A stretch of 37,266 nt of DNA from Nemertoderma westbladi (GCA_032718475.1 JAUCBJ010003915.1:1-37266), one strand, 5' to 3'. Numbered from the stretch's first letter, positions 1 to 10,976 are shown. Numbers and translations: made by a program. The notes: generated by a model not told the origin, from the letters alone.

Positions 1-2
1 AA

Positions 3-318
3 GCCTTGTCCGTCGAGGAAGAGAGAGCCAAGCAGATTCAGGAAACGACTACCCGTTATCTGAAGGACGAAGGTCGCTATGAGATTGGTCTTCCGTTCCG
101 ACGAACCCAACTTTATAAATAACCGACCTTTAGCGGAAAAGAGAATCGCGCAACTACATTGGCGTCTTATGGCCAACATCCAAGCCAGGGAAATGTATAA
201 AACCCAGCTGAAGAAATTTATTGATAAAGGATACGCAGAGCGAGTTCCGGAAGAAACACCTATAACGGAGAGAACGTATTATCTAACACATCATTACGTT
301 CCCAAGCCCGGTAAACCC
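3..318 (+). pseudogene. BEL/Pao reverse transcriptase, N-terminal linker part
   Basis: Bases 3 to about 95 read LSVEEERAKQIQETTTRY and then YEIGLP in one frame. From base 79 another frame carries on with RSDEPNFINNRPLAEKR and ends with HHYVPKPGKP. This is the conserved pre-RT segment of BEL/Pao pol. The switch of frame between roughly 85 and 105 implies a one-base indel. The segment stops abruptly at 318, where a LINE-B copy is inserted in the opposite orientation, and resumes at 896. Confidence 0.85.
309..318 (+). repeat. Target site duplication, left copy
   Basis: CGGTAAACCC at 309-318 is repeated exactly at 886-895. The two copies flank the LINE-B insertion, and joining one copy to the other side restores the BEL/Pao reading frame, so this is a true target-site duplication of about 10 bp. 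Confidence 0.9.
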
Positions 319-885
319 TACTACTACTAGGATCGGCATGCTGCATTGCAGCTGCATTTTTAAGAATGCTGTGCCGGCTTGTCAACAAAATTGCACCGCC
401 ACAACTCCCTATCACCCATGACATTTGCTAGATCATCCGCATCTTTAAGGCCAGTGTCCTTTAAGATGCGTCTCAAGAAAGTCATGGGCTGTCCACCATG
501 CTTATTCACTCCATGAGGCTGCCAAAGTACAAGATTATGCACTGGCTGATCCTCACGGCGAAAGCAATGTCCTCCAAAGCGGAGGCGATTTTGTTCTAGT
601 GTCAAGCTTGGGGGAACCAATGAGACACCTCCAATGTTATATAGTGTCTGGTTGGAGATGTGTGCATTGTACTTGACACAATGAACCCGGCGTAGCATTC
701 TTGTGAATGTGCCATCCAGAGATTTGGTGTCCTCAGCAGTTAGAGCCCAGCATGGACTCCCGTAGAGGAGTACTGGAACTACTGCTGCTCTAAATAATCG
801 GACCTTAAGTTTCCGATTAATTCTCGGTGACTTCCAAATCCTGGAAAGCCTATTCAAGGCTGCCCATGCCTTTCCCTTACGTATT
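319..885 (-). mobile_element. LINE-B (RTE-like non-LTR retrotransposon), 5'-truncated copy
   Basis: On the minus strand this is the C-terminal 165 residues of the LINE-B reverse transcriptase ORF (857 down to 360, starting near MNRLSRIWKSPRINRK and ending KPAQHS), then a short 3' UTR and a (TAG)3 tail at 319-328 seen as CTACTACTA on the plus strand. It matches 27780-28330 almost base for base. The 5' truncation point is at CGAATACG (about 885). It sits inside the BEL/Pao RT domain, so it is younger than that element. The RT catalytic core is missing, so it is a dead fragment. Confidence 0.92.
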
Positions 886-895
886 CGGTAAACCC
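886..895 (+). repeat. Target site duplication, right copy
   Basis: This is the partner of 309-318 (CGGTAAACCC). It marks the 5' side of the minus-strand LINE-B insertion and the point where BEL/Pao coding sequence resumes. Confidence 0.9.
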
Positions 896-1438
896 AACGA
901 AGTCTGGGTAGCGTTTGACGGCTCCGCCCTTTACATGGGTCAATCCCTGAACTCAGAACTGTTGCCGGGACCCAACTTACTCCAATCCTTGTTGGGAATA
1001 CTATTGAGACTGTGGCAATATTCTATCGCATTCGCTTCGGACATAGAAGGCATGTTCTTACAAGTCAAGGCGCTGGATAGGGATCGAGACAGCCTACGAT
1101 TTTTGTGGTGGCCTGAAGGAGACCTCAACCGAAAACCGGTGGAGTACTGGATGACCATCCAGGCTTTCGGGATCATCTCGAGCCCCTCGAACGCTTGTTC
1201 GGTAGTGCGTACAACTGCCGATGACAACCGAGACGCCTTCTCTAAAGCGGTTATCGACAACATCAAACGGGATATATACATGGACGACAATTTAAAGTCC
1301 CTCCCATCGGTGGAAGAAGCCATTGATGTTGCCAAGGGAACGGTGGAGTGCTTGCAACGCGGTGGATTTCGACTAACCAAATTCACTAGTAACTCCCGTG
1401 TGTTTCTGGAATCGATCCCAGTAGAAGACCGACTGTGT
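896..1438 (+). pseudogene. BEL/Pao reverse transcriptase catalytic part
   Basis: The frame continues from the duplicated target site with NEVWVAFDGSALYMGQSLN. The first catalytic aspartate is in DIEGMF (1040-1057). The active-site motif is YMDD at 1277-1288, where most BEL/Pao elements have YVDD. Downstream, GGFRLTKFTSNS is the usual post-palm segment. A stop at 1439-1441 ends this frame. The natural continuation (KDLDLIKDDLLETKTLGLKW) is in another frame, so a one-base indel lies at about 1425-1440. All catalytic residues are present. Confidence 0.9.
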
Positions 1439-1439
1439 T

Positions 1440-3944
1440 AAAGATCTGGACCTCATCAAGGACGATCTTCTGGAAACCAAAACACTTGGCTTAAAATGGG
1501 ACACGGAGAGAGATATCTTGTTTTTCCAGTTAAAACAGCGAGATAATCCAGTTAGAACTAAACGGATTTGTCTAAGTATCCTGAGCACTTATTTCGATCC
1601 ATTGGGATTTATTAGCCCAGTTATATTAGTTTCTCAGAGCTTAGTGCAACAAATGTGGCTCGAAAACCACTCGTGGGATGATCCACTTAAGGGAGAACTA
1701 CTAAAGAAGTGGATGAAATGGGAAGATTCTCTACCATCCATGGAGAACTTTAAGATTTCCCGTTCATATTTTGGTCACTTTCTCCCCACATATTCATATC
1801 AACTCCATGTGTTTGGAGACGCCAGCGATATGGGAATAGGTATAGTAGCCTACCTGAGGGTTGAAACTCCGGATGGAATTAAAGTTGCCTTGGTCACCTC
1901 TAAGGCCTTGATAAACAACAAACTACGAGTTCCTCGAGCGGAGTTAAAGGCGGCTCTATACGCTACAGCCATTGGCCGGAATGTAACAGAACAGATCGAC
2001 TATCCACTGGAGAAAACTGTCTATTGGACTGATGCTTTACTCGTTCTGGAGTATATAACAAATGAAGTCTGTCAGTTCAGCGTCTTCGTTACCAACAGAG
2101 TAGCCATTATACTCAGTCGCTCTAATGTAGATCAATGGAGACATTGCCCTGGGACGATTAATCCAGCCGACATCGCCTCCAGAGGAGCAACTCCTCAAGA
2201 ACTGATAGATACTCCAGACTGGTTAGGTGGACCCGACTTCCTAAGTAAGGAAGAGGATGAATGGCCTCCTCATCTCACCACGGCTGAGATTAGACAAGCC
2301 AAGGGAGTGGAGAAAGTCAAACCTAAAACCCGGACGAGTAAATCAAAGTTATTTAAACCCGTGATAGATCTGTCTGTACTACACATCTCCGGGGACGACA
2401 CTGTGGATCTAAACTCCCCCACCACGAACAAATCTGTTATAGAAATCAGAGAAAGAGACTGGAAATCTGGAACACCGGATGTCTCGCAAGGACTCTCACC
2501 TCTCCTGCAGAGAGCAATAAATCATTATAGCTCCTGGAATCGGCTTTGTAAGGCCGTCGTGTATCTGAAGAGATGTTTCCATCATCACTATTCCAGGATG
2601 AAGATCGCTAGTGATACCGCTCCAAGAATATCCGAAAAGGTCCATGCTATTAAAGACCTTCCCGCTTATAAAGTGTCGGATAGGTTTCTGACTGAGAAGA
2701 TCAGTTACCAAGAGCATGAAGATACCAATAAGCAGATACTGAGACTCCTGCAATGCTATGAAGATTCCGATAGGTATTTCCTGTTGTTGAGAAATCCACA
2801 GATGCGCTTAAGGGATCGTTTCTCTAGCACAATGATAGATGGGTTAATACGTGTCGGAGGGAGATTAACTAATGCTCCCTTGTCCTTTGACACAAAGTTT
2901 CCCATACTCATTAGAAATCTTGAAATACAAATCAAGATGATTGTAGATGTTCACAGTAGGCTTTACCATGCTGGTAGAGAACGAGTTCTTAGCGAAATTC
3001 GAACTCGCTATTATTTCCATAAGCCCCGTAGAGCTCTGAACCAAGTTCTTAGGAACTGTATACCCTGTAGGAAAGCATTCAGTAGGCCTTTAACACAGCG
3101 AGAGGCAGAATTACCTAGGGAACGAGTAAGCTTCTATGAACCACCCTTTACTAATACTGGTGTGGATTTATTTGGCCCTATTGAAGTATATTGTGCTAGG
3201 ACTATAGTCAAGCGATGGTGTGTCATCTTTGTCTGTATGACTTGTAGAGCGATCCATCTAGATATGGTGAACGATCTATCTACCAACAGCTTCATACTGA
3301 GTTTACCCCGACAGATCGCTCGCTTTGGAACTAGCAACACCATGAGATCCGACAAGGGAATGAACTTCATTGGCGCCAATAATGAGATCAAAGCTTACGT
3401 GAAAGATTGGAACCAAAGACAGGTGGATGATCAGCTAAGGATAACAGCATCTAGCTGGACCTTCAACGCCGCTGACGCCCCTTGGTGGGGAGGAAGTTGG
3501 GAGAGATTAATACGGAGCGTGAAGACCGCATTTCACTTTATAGTGCCGTGCCGCGCGTATATCACCGACGAACTTTTGCGGACGTTAATGGAAGAAATCG
3601 CCGCCTATCTTGACGAGAGACCGCTTATGCCAGTCTCATCGAGTCCCGACTCCCTAGAAGCGCTAACACCCGCGCATTTCCTACTAAAGAAACCTGTAGC
3701 CATGGTCCCACAATCGGAAATCACGGACGGAGACGAATACTGCCGACAAACTTGGCAACTTATGCAGTTATTATCCCGTCGTTTCGCTGACCATTTCGAA
3801 AAACATTATCTTCCTACGCTACAACTTCGAACAAAGAAAACGTCGGCGCCGGAGTCATGGTCCTTATTGTGGAATCAGATCTTCCACGTAAGAGGTGGCA
3901 GACAGGTCGTATCATCGAGACTCATATATCCGATGATGGTTTAG
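1440..3944 (+). pseudogene. BEL/Pao pol: A17-type region, RNase H, integrase
   Basis: This is the longest intact block, in frame from KDLDLIKDDL at about 1440 to the stop at 3944. Residue positions below count from the methionine at 1518. STYFDPLGF near 23-31 opens the Pao/A17-type region. RNase H acidic residues are in FGDASD (about 101), RAELKAA (142), WTDALL (172) and NPADIASRG (218). The integrase zinc-binding part has H about 479 and 484, then CIPC about 513-516. The integrase core has D in GVDLFGP (about 549), D in RSDKGMNF (about 611) and E in GSWERLIRS (about 661), so the DDE triad is complete. After about 3838 the frame is wrong: the last 35 residues are not family-like, and the true C-terminus continues in another frame. 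Confidence 0.92.
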
Positions 3945-4147
3945 TGCGATCGGTAGAACTCATCGTCATGCGACGTAACTTTAAGAAACCTGGAATTGTA
4001 TTAGAAACACAACAACTTAATCGCCCAGTTGGTCGTTTATGTTCACTGGAAAGAGACCGAGAACTATCCGGAAACTATGGAAGGCAAGATACTCTTCCCA
4101 CGACCACCTCCCTAATCCAACAAACATCTAGGGACTCCCCAACATAA
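3842..4147 (+). pseudogene. BEL/Pao pol C-terminal DUF5641-type domain
   Basis: Reading from about 3842, the frame gives GAGVMVLIVESDLPRKRWQ, followed by GRIIETHISDDGLVRSVELI and RPVGRLCSLE, ending at a stop at 4145-4147. This is the DUF5641-like module found at the end of BEL/Pao pol after the integrase. It is out of frame with the integrase block, so a one-base indel lies near the A-rich run at 3835-3842. No further pol-like sequence follows. Confidence 0.85.
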
Positions 4148-4680
4148 CAGCGTCTGGAGTGGGTGTGTGACTACATTATTTTATATATATTTTTATTATT
4201 ATTTTTATATTTATGTATGTATTATTACGTAATTTTATTATTATAATCGTTTTCTTTAATTTTATTTTGTAGGATAATATTTTAACGATTATTCAGTAGA
4301 TTAGTGCAATATATATTCGTGTTTATTACTTAATTACTTAGCATTATATAATTCGTTTAATGGCGAGAAACAATTCATTTTCTCTTTCCTTACTGTCCGT
4401 ATCATACCATAAATACGCGACTACAGTAAGATGAAATGTCCATACTTATTAAAGTACAATACCGCCCCTACTATACTAAAGTATTATTGGTAAGTAGAGT
4501 ATTAGGAATGCAAAGTTCAGATCCTCGTGTCTCGGCTAAACCAAGCTCTGGGTAGACCTTGGAAACGACTTGCCTCTTCTCACTGACATTGCTTCTTGCT
4601 ATATTGCTCTCATACCATATATTAAATAATACATATAGTAGAATGATGTCCATTTAACAGTAGTGTAAAACGCAAAATAA

Positions 4681-5075
4681 ATCTGTTAAACCCTTTGACC
4701 ATCTGAAATTCTAGTCGATTAAGATATCGCGGTACCCACCGATATACTTGAAAGACAAATTCTAGAATCAGTGGTTAACGTCTCCAGACATGCTCTGGAA
4801 TAAATCGGTGCCCATCCTAAATATTAAATATTTAATAAATATTTATAAAATCTATCAAAACAAATATTGTAATAGAGTAAATTGTGATAAATTAACTCTA
4901 GAAAATCTATAAATCAAAAATCTGTTAAAATTTAGATCCTTTAAAATTCTAGTCGATTAAGATATCGTAGCACTTACCGATACTCTTAAAAAGACAAAAT
5001 TTCTAGAATTAAGGATCCTAGTCCCCAGACATGTTCTGGAATAAAATTGTGTCTATTTTAATATCAAATAATAAA
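4681..5075 (+). repeat. Two diverged direct repeats, ~150 bp each, offset ~240 bp
   Basis: Copy 1 (about 4681-4831) and copy 2 (about 4921-5075) both start with TCTGTTAAA, then AATTCTAGTCGATTAAGATA, a CGATA block, GACAAATTCTAGAAT (one extra A/T run in copy 2), and CCAGACATG-Y-TCTGGAATAAA. The divergence is concentrated in the linkers, while the palindromic parts are conserved. Each copy has imperfect self-complementarity between the AATTCTAG block and the later CTAGAATT block, and a perfect CCAGA/TCTGG hairpin (4784-4798; 5025-5039). Confidence 0.75.
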
Positions 5076-5094
5076 ATTAATGGGAATAAATTTT

Positions 5095-5397
5095 AAATTC
5101 ATATCCTCTCATGAATTTGATAAATTGTCATTTTATACAATTTATAACATTCCCAAAATTCCATTAATTAATAGATCATGGGAGCGGAGATTCACCCTAT
5201 TAAGTATATTAGTGTGCGAGAATCTCCAATGTATAGTCAATAGCCAATAAAATTCATAAAATCATGTATAAAGGGGAATATTGACAATTAAAGAATCACT
5301 ATTAAATAGCATCCCAGATCTGTATGCATGGGAATTACCCTAATTCTACCGCTAGCTTTCCATAATGTCACCATAGCAACAACCACGCTAGAATTAG
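5095..5397. other. Cluster of inverted repeats (potential RNA stem-loops)
   Basis: Four inverted repeats follow each other: AAATTCAT (5095-5102) with ATGAATTT (5111-5118); AAATTGT (5122-5128) with ACAATTT (5137-5143); GGAGATTC (5186-5193) with GAATCTCC (5220-5227); CTAATTCTA (5340-5348) with TAGAATTAG (5389-5397). AT-rich DNA makes short palindromes by chance, but the GC-containing third stem and the regular spacing are notable. Their function is unknown. Confidence 0.5.
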
Positions 5398-5824
5398 AAG
5401 CGAGTTAACAGAACAATAAAAAGCTTGCTCATTGAATAGCATACGGAATAAATAGCACACCGCTAGTATCCAAGGATACATAATAATAACGTGGCATTCT
5501 GGAAGGCACTTGACTAACGGACAAATGGCCCGAATGTGTACAATTTGAGACAGGAGTGTGGAATTTGTGTATTTATAGGTGAATGTTACTACTAAAGTGT
5601 GTTTATAGTAGCGAGTCGCAGTTGTGAAAGTTACCCTGCCTCTGTAGCAAGAACCTCCAGTAATTCTAAGCCCTTGGGACGGACAGTGGAGTGACTCGCG
5701 CTGGTTATTGTTGTCGTTGTGTAGCTACTACGTTGGCGAGAGGCACAGCGACGACAGTACATCAGCGCTGAGGATCTTGCACTGTCCGGGGGCATTGAGG
5801 GGGAGGCAGCGACGACCACTGGCC

Positions 5825-5831
5825 TATATAT
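5825..5831 (+). promoter_or_regulatory. TATA-box-like motif upstream of the unknown ORF
   Basis: TATATAT lies 37 bases before the ATG at 5868, just after a GC-richer stretch. Its position would suit a promoter with a very short leader. In AT-rich DNA such a motif is weak evidence. Confidence 0.3.
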
Positions 5832-5867
5832 CATTAATTATAATATCGATAAACTCATATAGCAGCT

Positions 5868-8072
5868 ATGACTGAGTTAATAGAATATGATCTTGGTATC
5901 AGGGAGCAATATACCCTACCATTGCAAGCGTTTGTTGATAGTTTAATAAGCGGCGACGCTAGTCAACCTACTACGGAGGACGATGGCTGTTATATCGAAC
6001 CGCCAATGTCAAAGGAACAGCTCACGCGTGAATTGGACTGTAGAAAATTCACCGCTCGCTATACACATCGTAATGGTACGTATATGGACTTCTTAACTAC
6101 TGGTCATCCTATCGATTTACACGATACGGACGATGTAGACACCGAAAGGGAAATGATCCTATTTAAATATCATACCCAGCGGAGTCGGAACGATAAACTG
6201 AGAATTGAACACGAAAATTCTATTTGAAACTGACTCGAAAGAGAGGACGTTGAAGAGCCGGATAAACGCAGTGACTTCAATGAATATTTGGAATTCTTAA
6301 GAGAAACATATCTCAATGTAGCCAGTCAACAAAATCTAGAAACTCGATATCCTCAAGGTATACATCATAACCCTATGATAGAACTCAAACGACTCTATTT
6401 CACTATGATGTATCTTACCGCCGATCGACCGCTACCTGTTGTACCGGATAGCTTCGAACAGATGGAGGAATATTGTAAAACTGGAGAAAGAACACCCGCG
6501 TTTCCCCTACAAGACGTGCGTCTTTGGTATTATTGCGATGAATGCCCCAGACCCAACCAACAAATGGAAAGACATAAACATCCGCGGAGACGTTGCGCTA
6601 AACACAGTTTTACTCGCTATACTTACGGGAGTTTCGAGTGAAACTTGTTCGATGTATCACCCATGCTCGCTCGACTCAAACGATCCTTAAATAAACCGAT
6701 GATCAGAGTTCCGGAATACTCGGTCAGACCTCCTCATTCCCTGGTAAGACCTCAGACTCTTGATCCTAATAGTATGACGGATCCTCCTGAACTGTACTCA
6801 CTGTTCAAAGATCTAGTGTTACCCGAACAATTAGTCGGTGGCACTCCGGTAGTGGGCTCTCTAGATATTCGCCCATCCTACCTAGCTGGATTGGGACGCG
6901 GACATTTAATATCGCCGTTCAACCCGTATAATCGTCCCGGTTTAACCCCGATACAACCCGTCACCGAGGTGGAGGAGAGCGTTGTACGAAACGCGTTAGA
7001 CGCTATTCGACAAAAGATCGGAAAAGGAACCTATGATTGTTTAGATAAACGTAAATTGCAGCAACAAGTCCAAGTGGTAAAGGAATTGGCCTTACCCCAG
7101 TTCGATCGAGAAATCCAGAACCTCGAGAAAGACATCAAACTTGGACGAACCTACTCTCTACAAGAGTTTTTGGACGAACGCTTCCAACGACATGCGGAGG
7201 AAAATCAGCTCGAGGAGAAGCACATCGAAATGGATGAGAGAGAAGAAGCAGCTTTAGCCCAGCCAGAAGCTCAAATCCTTATGACTGATCTCTATTCCAA
7301 AACCATTATTCATCCTTCGATGGTTCCCCATTTCGGAGACAAACTCTTCGCCACAGTACAACCCCAACCAGTTGATATCAACTTAAGATCTAGAGATCTT
7401 ATCGCTGACGCTCCTATGTTACAACGTCCGCCAATCGAGGCCGCTCGTGTCAACGGTATACTCGTTAAAACCTCCGGATAATCGAGCGGATCTTGTCCGT
7501 CGTATGGTACACGAGGTCAACCTACGCGCTAGACCTTTACCAAACTCACTTTATGGGATCAAAGACCACCCTTATTGTGTCAATTTAACTCAATATTATA
7601 TGGTGAAACCGGAAGATCCTACATACAGTTTAAAGTATCTACCATTGATAAATCACGCGGTGACTTGTTCATAAACTCGCATCCAGAGCTGCAAGAAGTT
7701 CATAGACGACCCTATGAATATAGAGTCCGAGAACGCGAGTTGGAAAGAACTATCAAACAGAGGATATTTCTCACTACTCACAGTCCACCTACCTCTCTCG
7801 TGCAAACGACTCGTCAGGGACCAGTAAGAGCTGCTGTCCTGAAACGCGCTCTAAAGGTTGTTCGACCTCGTCCCACTGAGGTTGATATCGATCAACCGGG
7901 TACCTCGACTGGCGGATACACCGACCGTAACCCTAAACCTTCTGATGCAATTGTATTGCACCCCTTACCCAGGAGTTATAGCCCTCCTAGTAAAGTGGCT
8001 CGCCCCAAAGAGAAAAGGACTCTTACTAGCCTCCAAAAACTTCGTAAATGCCGTTCACGTAAGAAGGACTAA
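5868..8072 (+). pseudogene. Unrecognised ~730-codon ORF, broken by stops and two frameshifts
   Basis: I do not recognise this protein. Starting at ATG 5868 (MTELIEYDLGIREQY), one frame stays protein-like to about 7465 apart from in-frame TGA stops at 6225, 6231 and 6639. The frame then moves by one for about 7470-7660 (DNRADLVRRMVHEVNLRARP, then LYGIKDHPYCVNL) and returns to the first frame up to the stop at 8070-8072. Visible features: a Cys/His patch near 6530-6610 (YYCDECPRPNQQ, then HKHPRRRCAKH) that could bind zinc; a charged, probably helical middle (7120-7260); a Pro/Arg-rich C-terminus ending RKCRSRKKD. There is no signal peptide or convincing membrane segment, so it does not look like an envelope glycoprotein. 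Position and codon style fit an accessory 3' ORF of the BEL element, but a separate element is possible. Confidence 0.55.
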
Positions 8073-8257
8073 TAGTTTAGAGTATTTTTTATATTTTAGA
8101 AACTGTGATTTTTATATTTTATGGACTTAAATCCCATTTTCTGTGAGCAGTGTAAAAGCTTTTGCGGACATAACAAGTCATTTTTCCGCAATGCGCAGAA
8201 TACTCTAAAATAGCCCTAAATTTATCCAACTACGCGACGGGAAGGAATTGGAGCTGG

Positions 8258-9044
8258 TGTGACGACATCTATCAGCTGATTCTTTGTGGACGTGGAAGTT
8301 TTCTTTGTCCTGCCTCGTCCAGCCAATCAGAGCGATTTTCCCCCTTATGTCTGACAGAGGCCTATGGAAACTCGCGCAATGCATTACGGTCTTTGTTTAC
8401 TTTTTTCTGAGCACCAGAACCGGCTCGGAATCTTCTGTACTTCTGTGTAGAAGTTTCAGACTTTGGCCTAAACATCAGGTGGCTTTGATTATAAGAACGT
8501 AAATCTATTATCCTGAAACATTACCTGATTGCATTACTTAATCACCTTAACTGGTCATATATTTCATAACTGCATAAGTAACACATACTGATTGTTCACC
8601 GCATTATTTTACTTCTGTTATTAATTGTTGTTATATTAATGGATATTGCTGTTATATTTGGAGAATACCGATAAATAATCATAAATCCCCCAATCTTCTT
8701 GATTACTGAAGGTAAGAGGAACAGGTTTACCGGTAGCACTTAAATTATAGTGGTTTTTGTGTGAATTAAATGCTATTTCATAATCCCTACATGTGTCAGT
8801 TGCGATCTTCCTTATATATGATCAAATTCAGTGACGGTCGGCAGATTAGTGCGCAGTAGTGTGAAGTAGTGTGAAAGATAATAAAGCATCTCCTAAAGAA
8901 TGCGCTATTTACGAAACTCTGTGGCCATCTAGTTGTGATTAGTATAAGTCATAACTCTGTTTTTATACTTAAAGCGCAACGTCCTAAAGGAACTGTTAAT
9001 ATTTCCCCGAATGTAAATATATTGTCAGAGATTATTTATTATTA
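8258..9044 (+). repeat. Candidate LTR (left boundary only)
   Basis: A purine-rich run (GACGGGAAGGAATTGGAGC, 8237-8255) is followed by TGTGACGACATC at 8258. A polypurine tract followed by TGTGACGACA-like sequence is typical of the start of a BEL/Pao 3' LTR. Further in are a CCAAT box (8323-8327) and an AATAAA (8880-8885), as expected of U3 and R. The right boundary is not visible because a LINE-B copy starts at 9045. No second LTR copy is inside the window, so this remains an inference. The 8073-8257 stretch before it has no ORF. Confidence 0.4.
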
Positions 9045-9880
9045 GTACCTTACTGATCTAGACTTTGCTGATGACTTAAGAGTATTCTCAGAATCACTAG
9101 AGGGAGCCCAACGGCTCCTCAGCTCATTAGAACAGGCTGCTTCTAGTGTTGGTCATTTTTTTTTTTCACACGGCCAACATTTTGACAGTTAACTTTGAAA
9201 GTCCTCAGCAAGTCTCTGACCGGATGAGCATAAGCTCAAAGGATGGTATGCTTGAGCATGTGGACGACTTCTGTTACCTGTGATCATGGATCCGGAAGTT
9301 AGGTGAGGACTTACGAATACGTTTGGGAAAGGCATGGGCAGCCTTGAATAGGCTTTTCAGGATTTGGAAGTCACCGAGAATTAATCGGAAACTTAAGGTC
9401 AGATTGTTTAGAGCAGCAGTAGTTCCAGTACTCCTCTATGGGAGTCCATGCTGGGCTCTAACTGCTGAGGACACCAAATCTCTGGATGGCACATTCACAA
9501 GAATACTACGCCGGGTTCATTGTGTCAATTACAATGCACACATCTCCAACCAGACACTATATAACATTGTAGGTGTCTCATTGGTTCCCCCAAGCTTGAC
9601 ACTAGAACAAAGTCGCCTCCGCTTTGCAGGACATTGCTTTCGCCGTGAGGACCAGCCAGTGCATAATCTTGTGCTTTCGCAGCCTCATGGAGTGAATAAG
9701 CTTGGTGGACAGCCCATGATTTTCTTGAGACGCATCCTAAAGGACACTGGCCTTGAAGATGCGGATGATTTAGCAAATATCATGGGTGTTAGGGAGTTGT
9801 GGCGGCGCAATTTTGTCGACAAGCCGGCACAGCATTCTTTAAAATGCAGCTGCAATGCAGCATGCCGATTCTAGTAGTAG
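9045..9880 (+). mobile_element. LINE-B, 5'-truncated copy
   Basis: Homology to LINE-B (27495-28330) begins at AGTACCT, just before the FADD catalytic box (here LDFADDLRVFSES), and runs to the 3' end with GCATGCCGATTCTAGTAGTAG. Indels (for example a T-run near 9155-9175 and a premature TGA at 9280) break the frame. The intact tail of 183 residues (9323-9874) starts MGKAWAALNRLFRIWKSPR. The (TAG) tail is only about three units. No certain target duplication is visible. Confidence 0.9.
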
Positions 9881-10976
9881 ATTTATGAACTCTGAGAAGT
9901 TTTGTTTTAAAAAAAACTCATGGCGCCACTGCATGTACTGTACTTATGTTATGCCTAGGCATTCTGCCATACCGGTACATTATGTTATCTCTATTACCTG
10001 TTGTTGACTGTTTATATATACTTGCATCTGCAGTCTGTCGCACTGCGTCGTACCGATTACAGATGTAGGTTTATTACCCATACGTTGTTTATTTCCATTC
10101 CTACTACTGGCGGATATTGCAATAATTTACAATTAATTTGTACTCGATTTGTCAACTACAACAGTTAATTCAACATTTTATAAAATACATACAAAATAGA
10201 TAACATGTAGATGTCAAGCTGAAAGAGAAATGTTAATGTATTTAGCCTTCAGTCAATATGATGGATTTTGAATAATTAATCTGAATTTTATTCATCATGA
10301 CATCAAATAATATCATCAGTTCTTGTCAAATAATCGTCTTTGATCTTCTTGTAAATGTTGTTCATTGACATGTAAAGTACTAGAAGTTATATATATAAAA
10401 ACAGACGATTTGTTAGAATTAATTTCAGTTAATTTATGTACAAAGTAAACTTGTTTTCTATAAAGAATATGCCACCAACTTTTAGACTGTACTTTTAATA
10501 ATAACTTTGTATTGTACTTTTTTGGGGAATTAAACATATAACTCCAAGAAGACTAAAGCCGCTGTCACGTTGGGTAAGTCTTGCCTACTGTGACTACTAT
10601 CGTATGAATTATTAGTCTTCTCGTGATCATGTTATTTCGATCGGTGGTTAGCTAAGGGCATTCCGGAAACTTATGAGAAAGAAACTGGGAAAAGAAAATT
10701 AATTTTGGAAACAAATGTAATTTTGGACATATACACACGTAATAATTGTGTATCACAGAGGCCTGTAAATTTATTATTCATCTTAATCATTGATTGCCGA
10801 TGTGGCTTAACAAATCAAACGCTTATCCTGACGATTAGTAGCTGTTTTATCAGCAGAGGCTTGGTAATCTAATATGAAACGGGTCCTTCCTGTTAGAGGA
10901 CAATCTTAAACACCATCAATATGGTAAATTGTGATTCCAATATATGTGGTTTTGTGCTCTAAAAAATAAATAGTGG
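9881..10976. other. Intergenic, no feature recognised
   Basis: AT-rich sequence without a credible ORF, RNA gene or repeat that I can recognise on either strand. The short minus-strand ORF at 10316-10537 has no family-like features. Confidence 0.5.

Larger units (their letters stand above)
1..4147 (+). mobile_element. BEL/Pao LTR retrotransposon, pol region (left end outside window), decayed
   Basis: The stretch reads, in order, as the linker and reverse transcriptase, the Pao (A17-type) region, RNase H, zinc-binding integrase N-domain, integrase core and DUF5641 tail expected of a BEL/Pao polyprotein. The gag and 5' LTR must lie left of base 1. The reading frame is lost three times (about 90-105, 1425-1440 and 3830-3845) and once by a LINE insertion at 319-885, so this copy cannot make a full polyprotein. 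The family assignment comes from recognisable motifs (HHYVPKPGKP, YMDD, FGDASD, WTDALLVLEYI, INPADIASRG, PWWGGSWERL), read by eye. Confidence 0.9.
4148..5867. other. Non-coding, AT-rich, stem-loop-rich segment between pol and the unknown 3' ORF
   Basis: No credible ORF is present. The left part is strongly AT-rich; the last 250 bases are more GC-rich. It contains a diverged direct-repeat pair (4681-5075) and a series of inverted repeats (4784-5397), listed separately. A TGTGACTACA at about 4168, shortly after the pol stop, could be the start of an LTR, but I cannot find its second copy. Alternatives are an internal untranslated region of a larger BEL element or a long LTR. I cannot decide between them from this window alone. 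Confidence 0.5.

Noticed and set aside
940-1386. 148-residue minus-strand ORF opposite the BEL RT
   Set aside because: Antisense shadow of the RT reading frame, which carries YMDD and the other catalytic motifs.
4168-4180. TGTGACTACATT as the definite start of the BEL 3' LTR
   Set aside because: It resembles the expected LTR start, but the second LTR copy and the right end are not visible, and a better polypurine/TGTGACGACA pair is at 8237-8269.
5631-5834. 67-residue minus-strand ORF in the GC-richer stretch before the unknown ORF
   Set aside because: Low-complexity Ser/Thr/Arg composition without family features; the stretch is more likely leader or LTR-like sequence.
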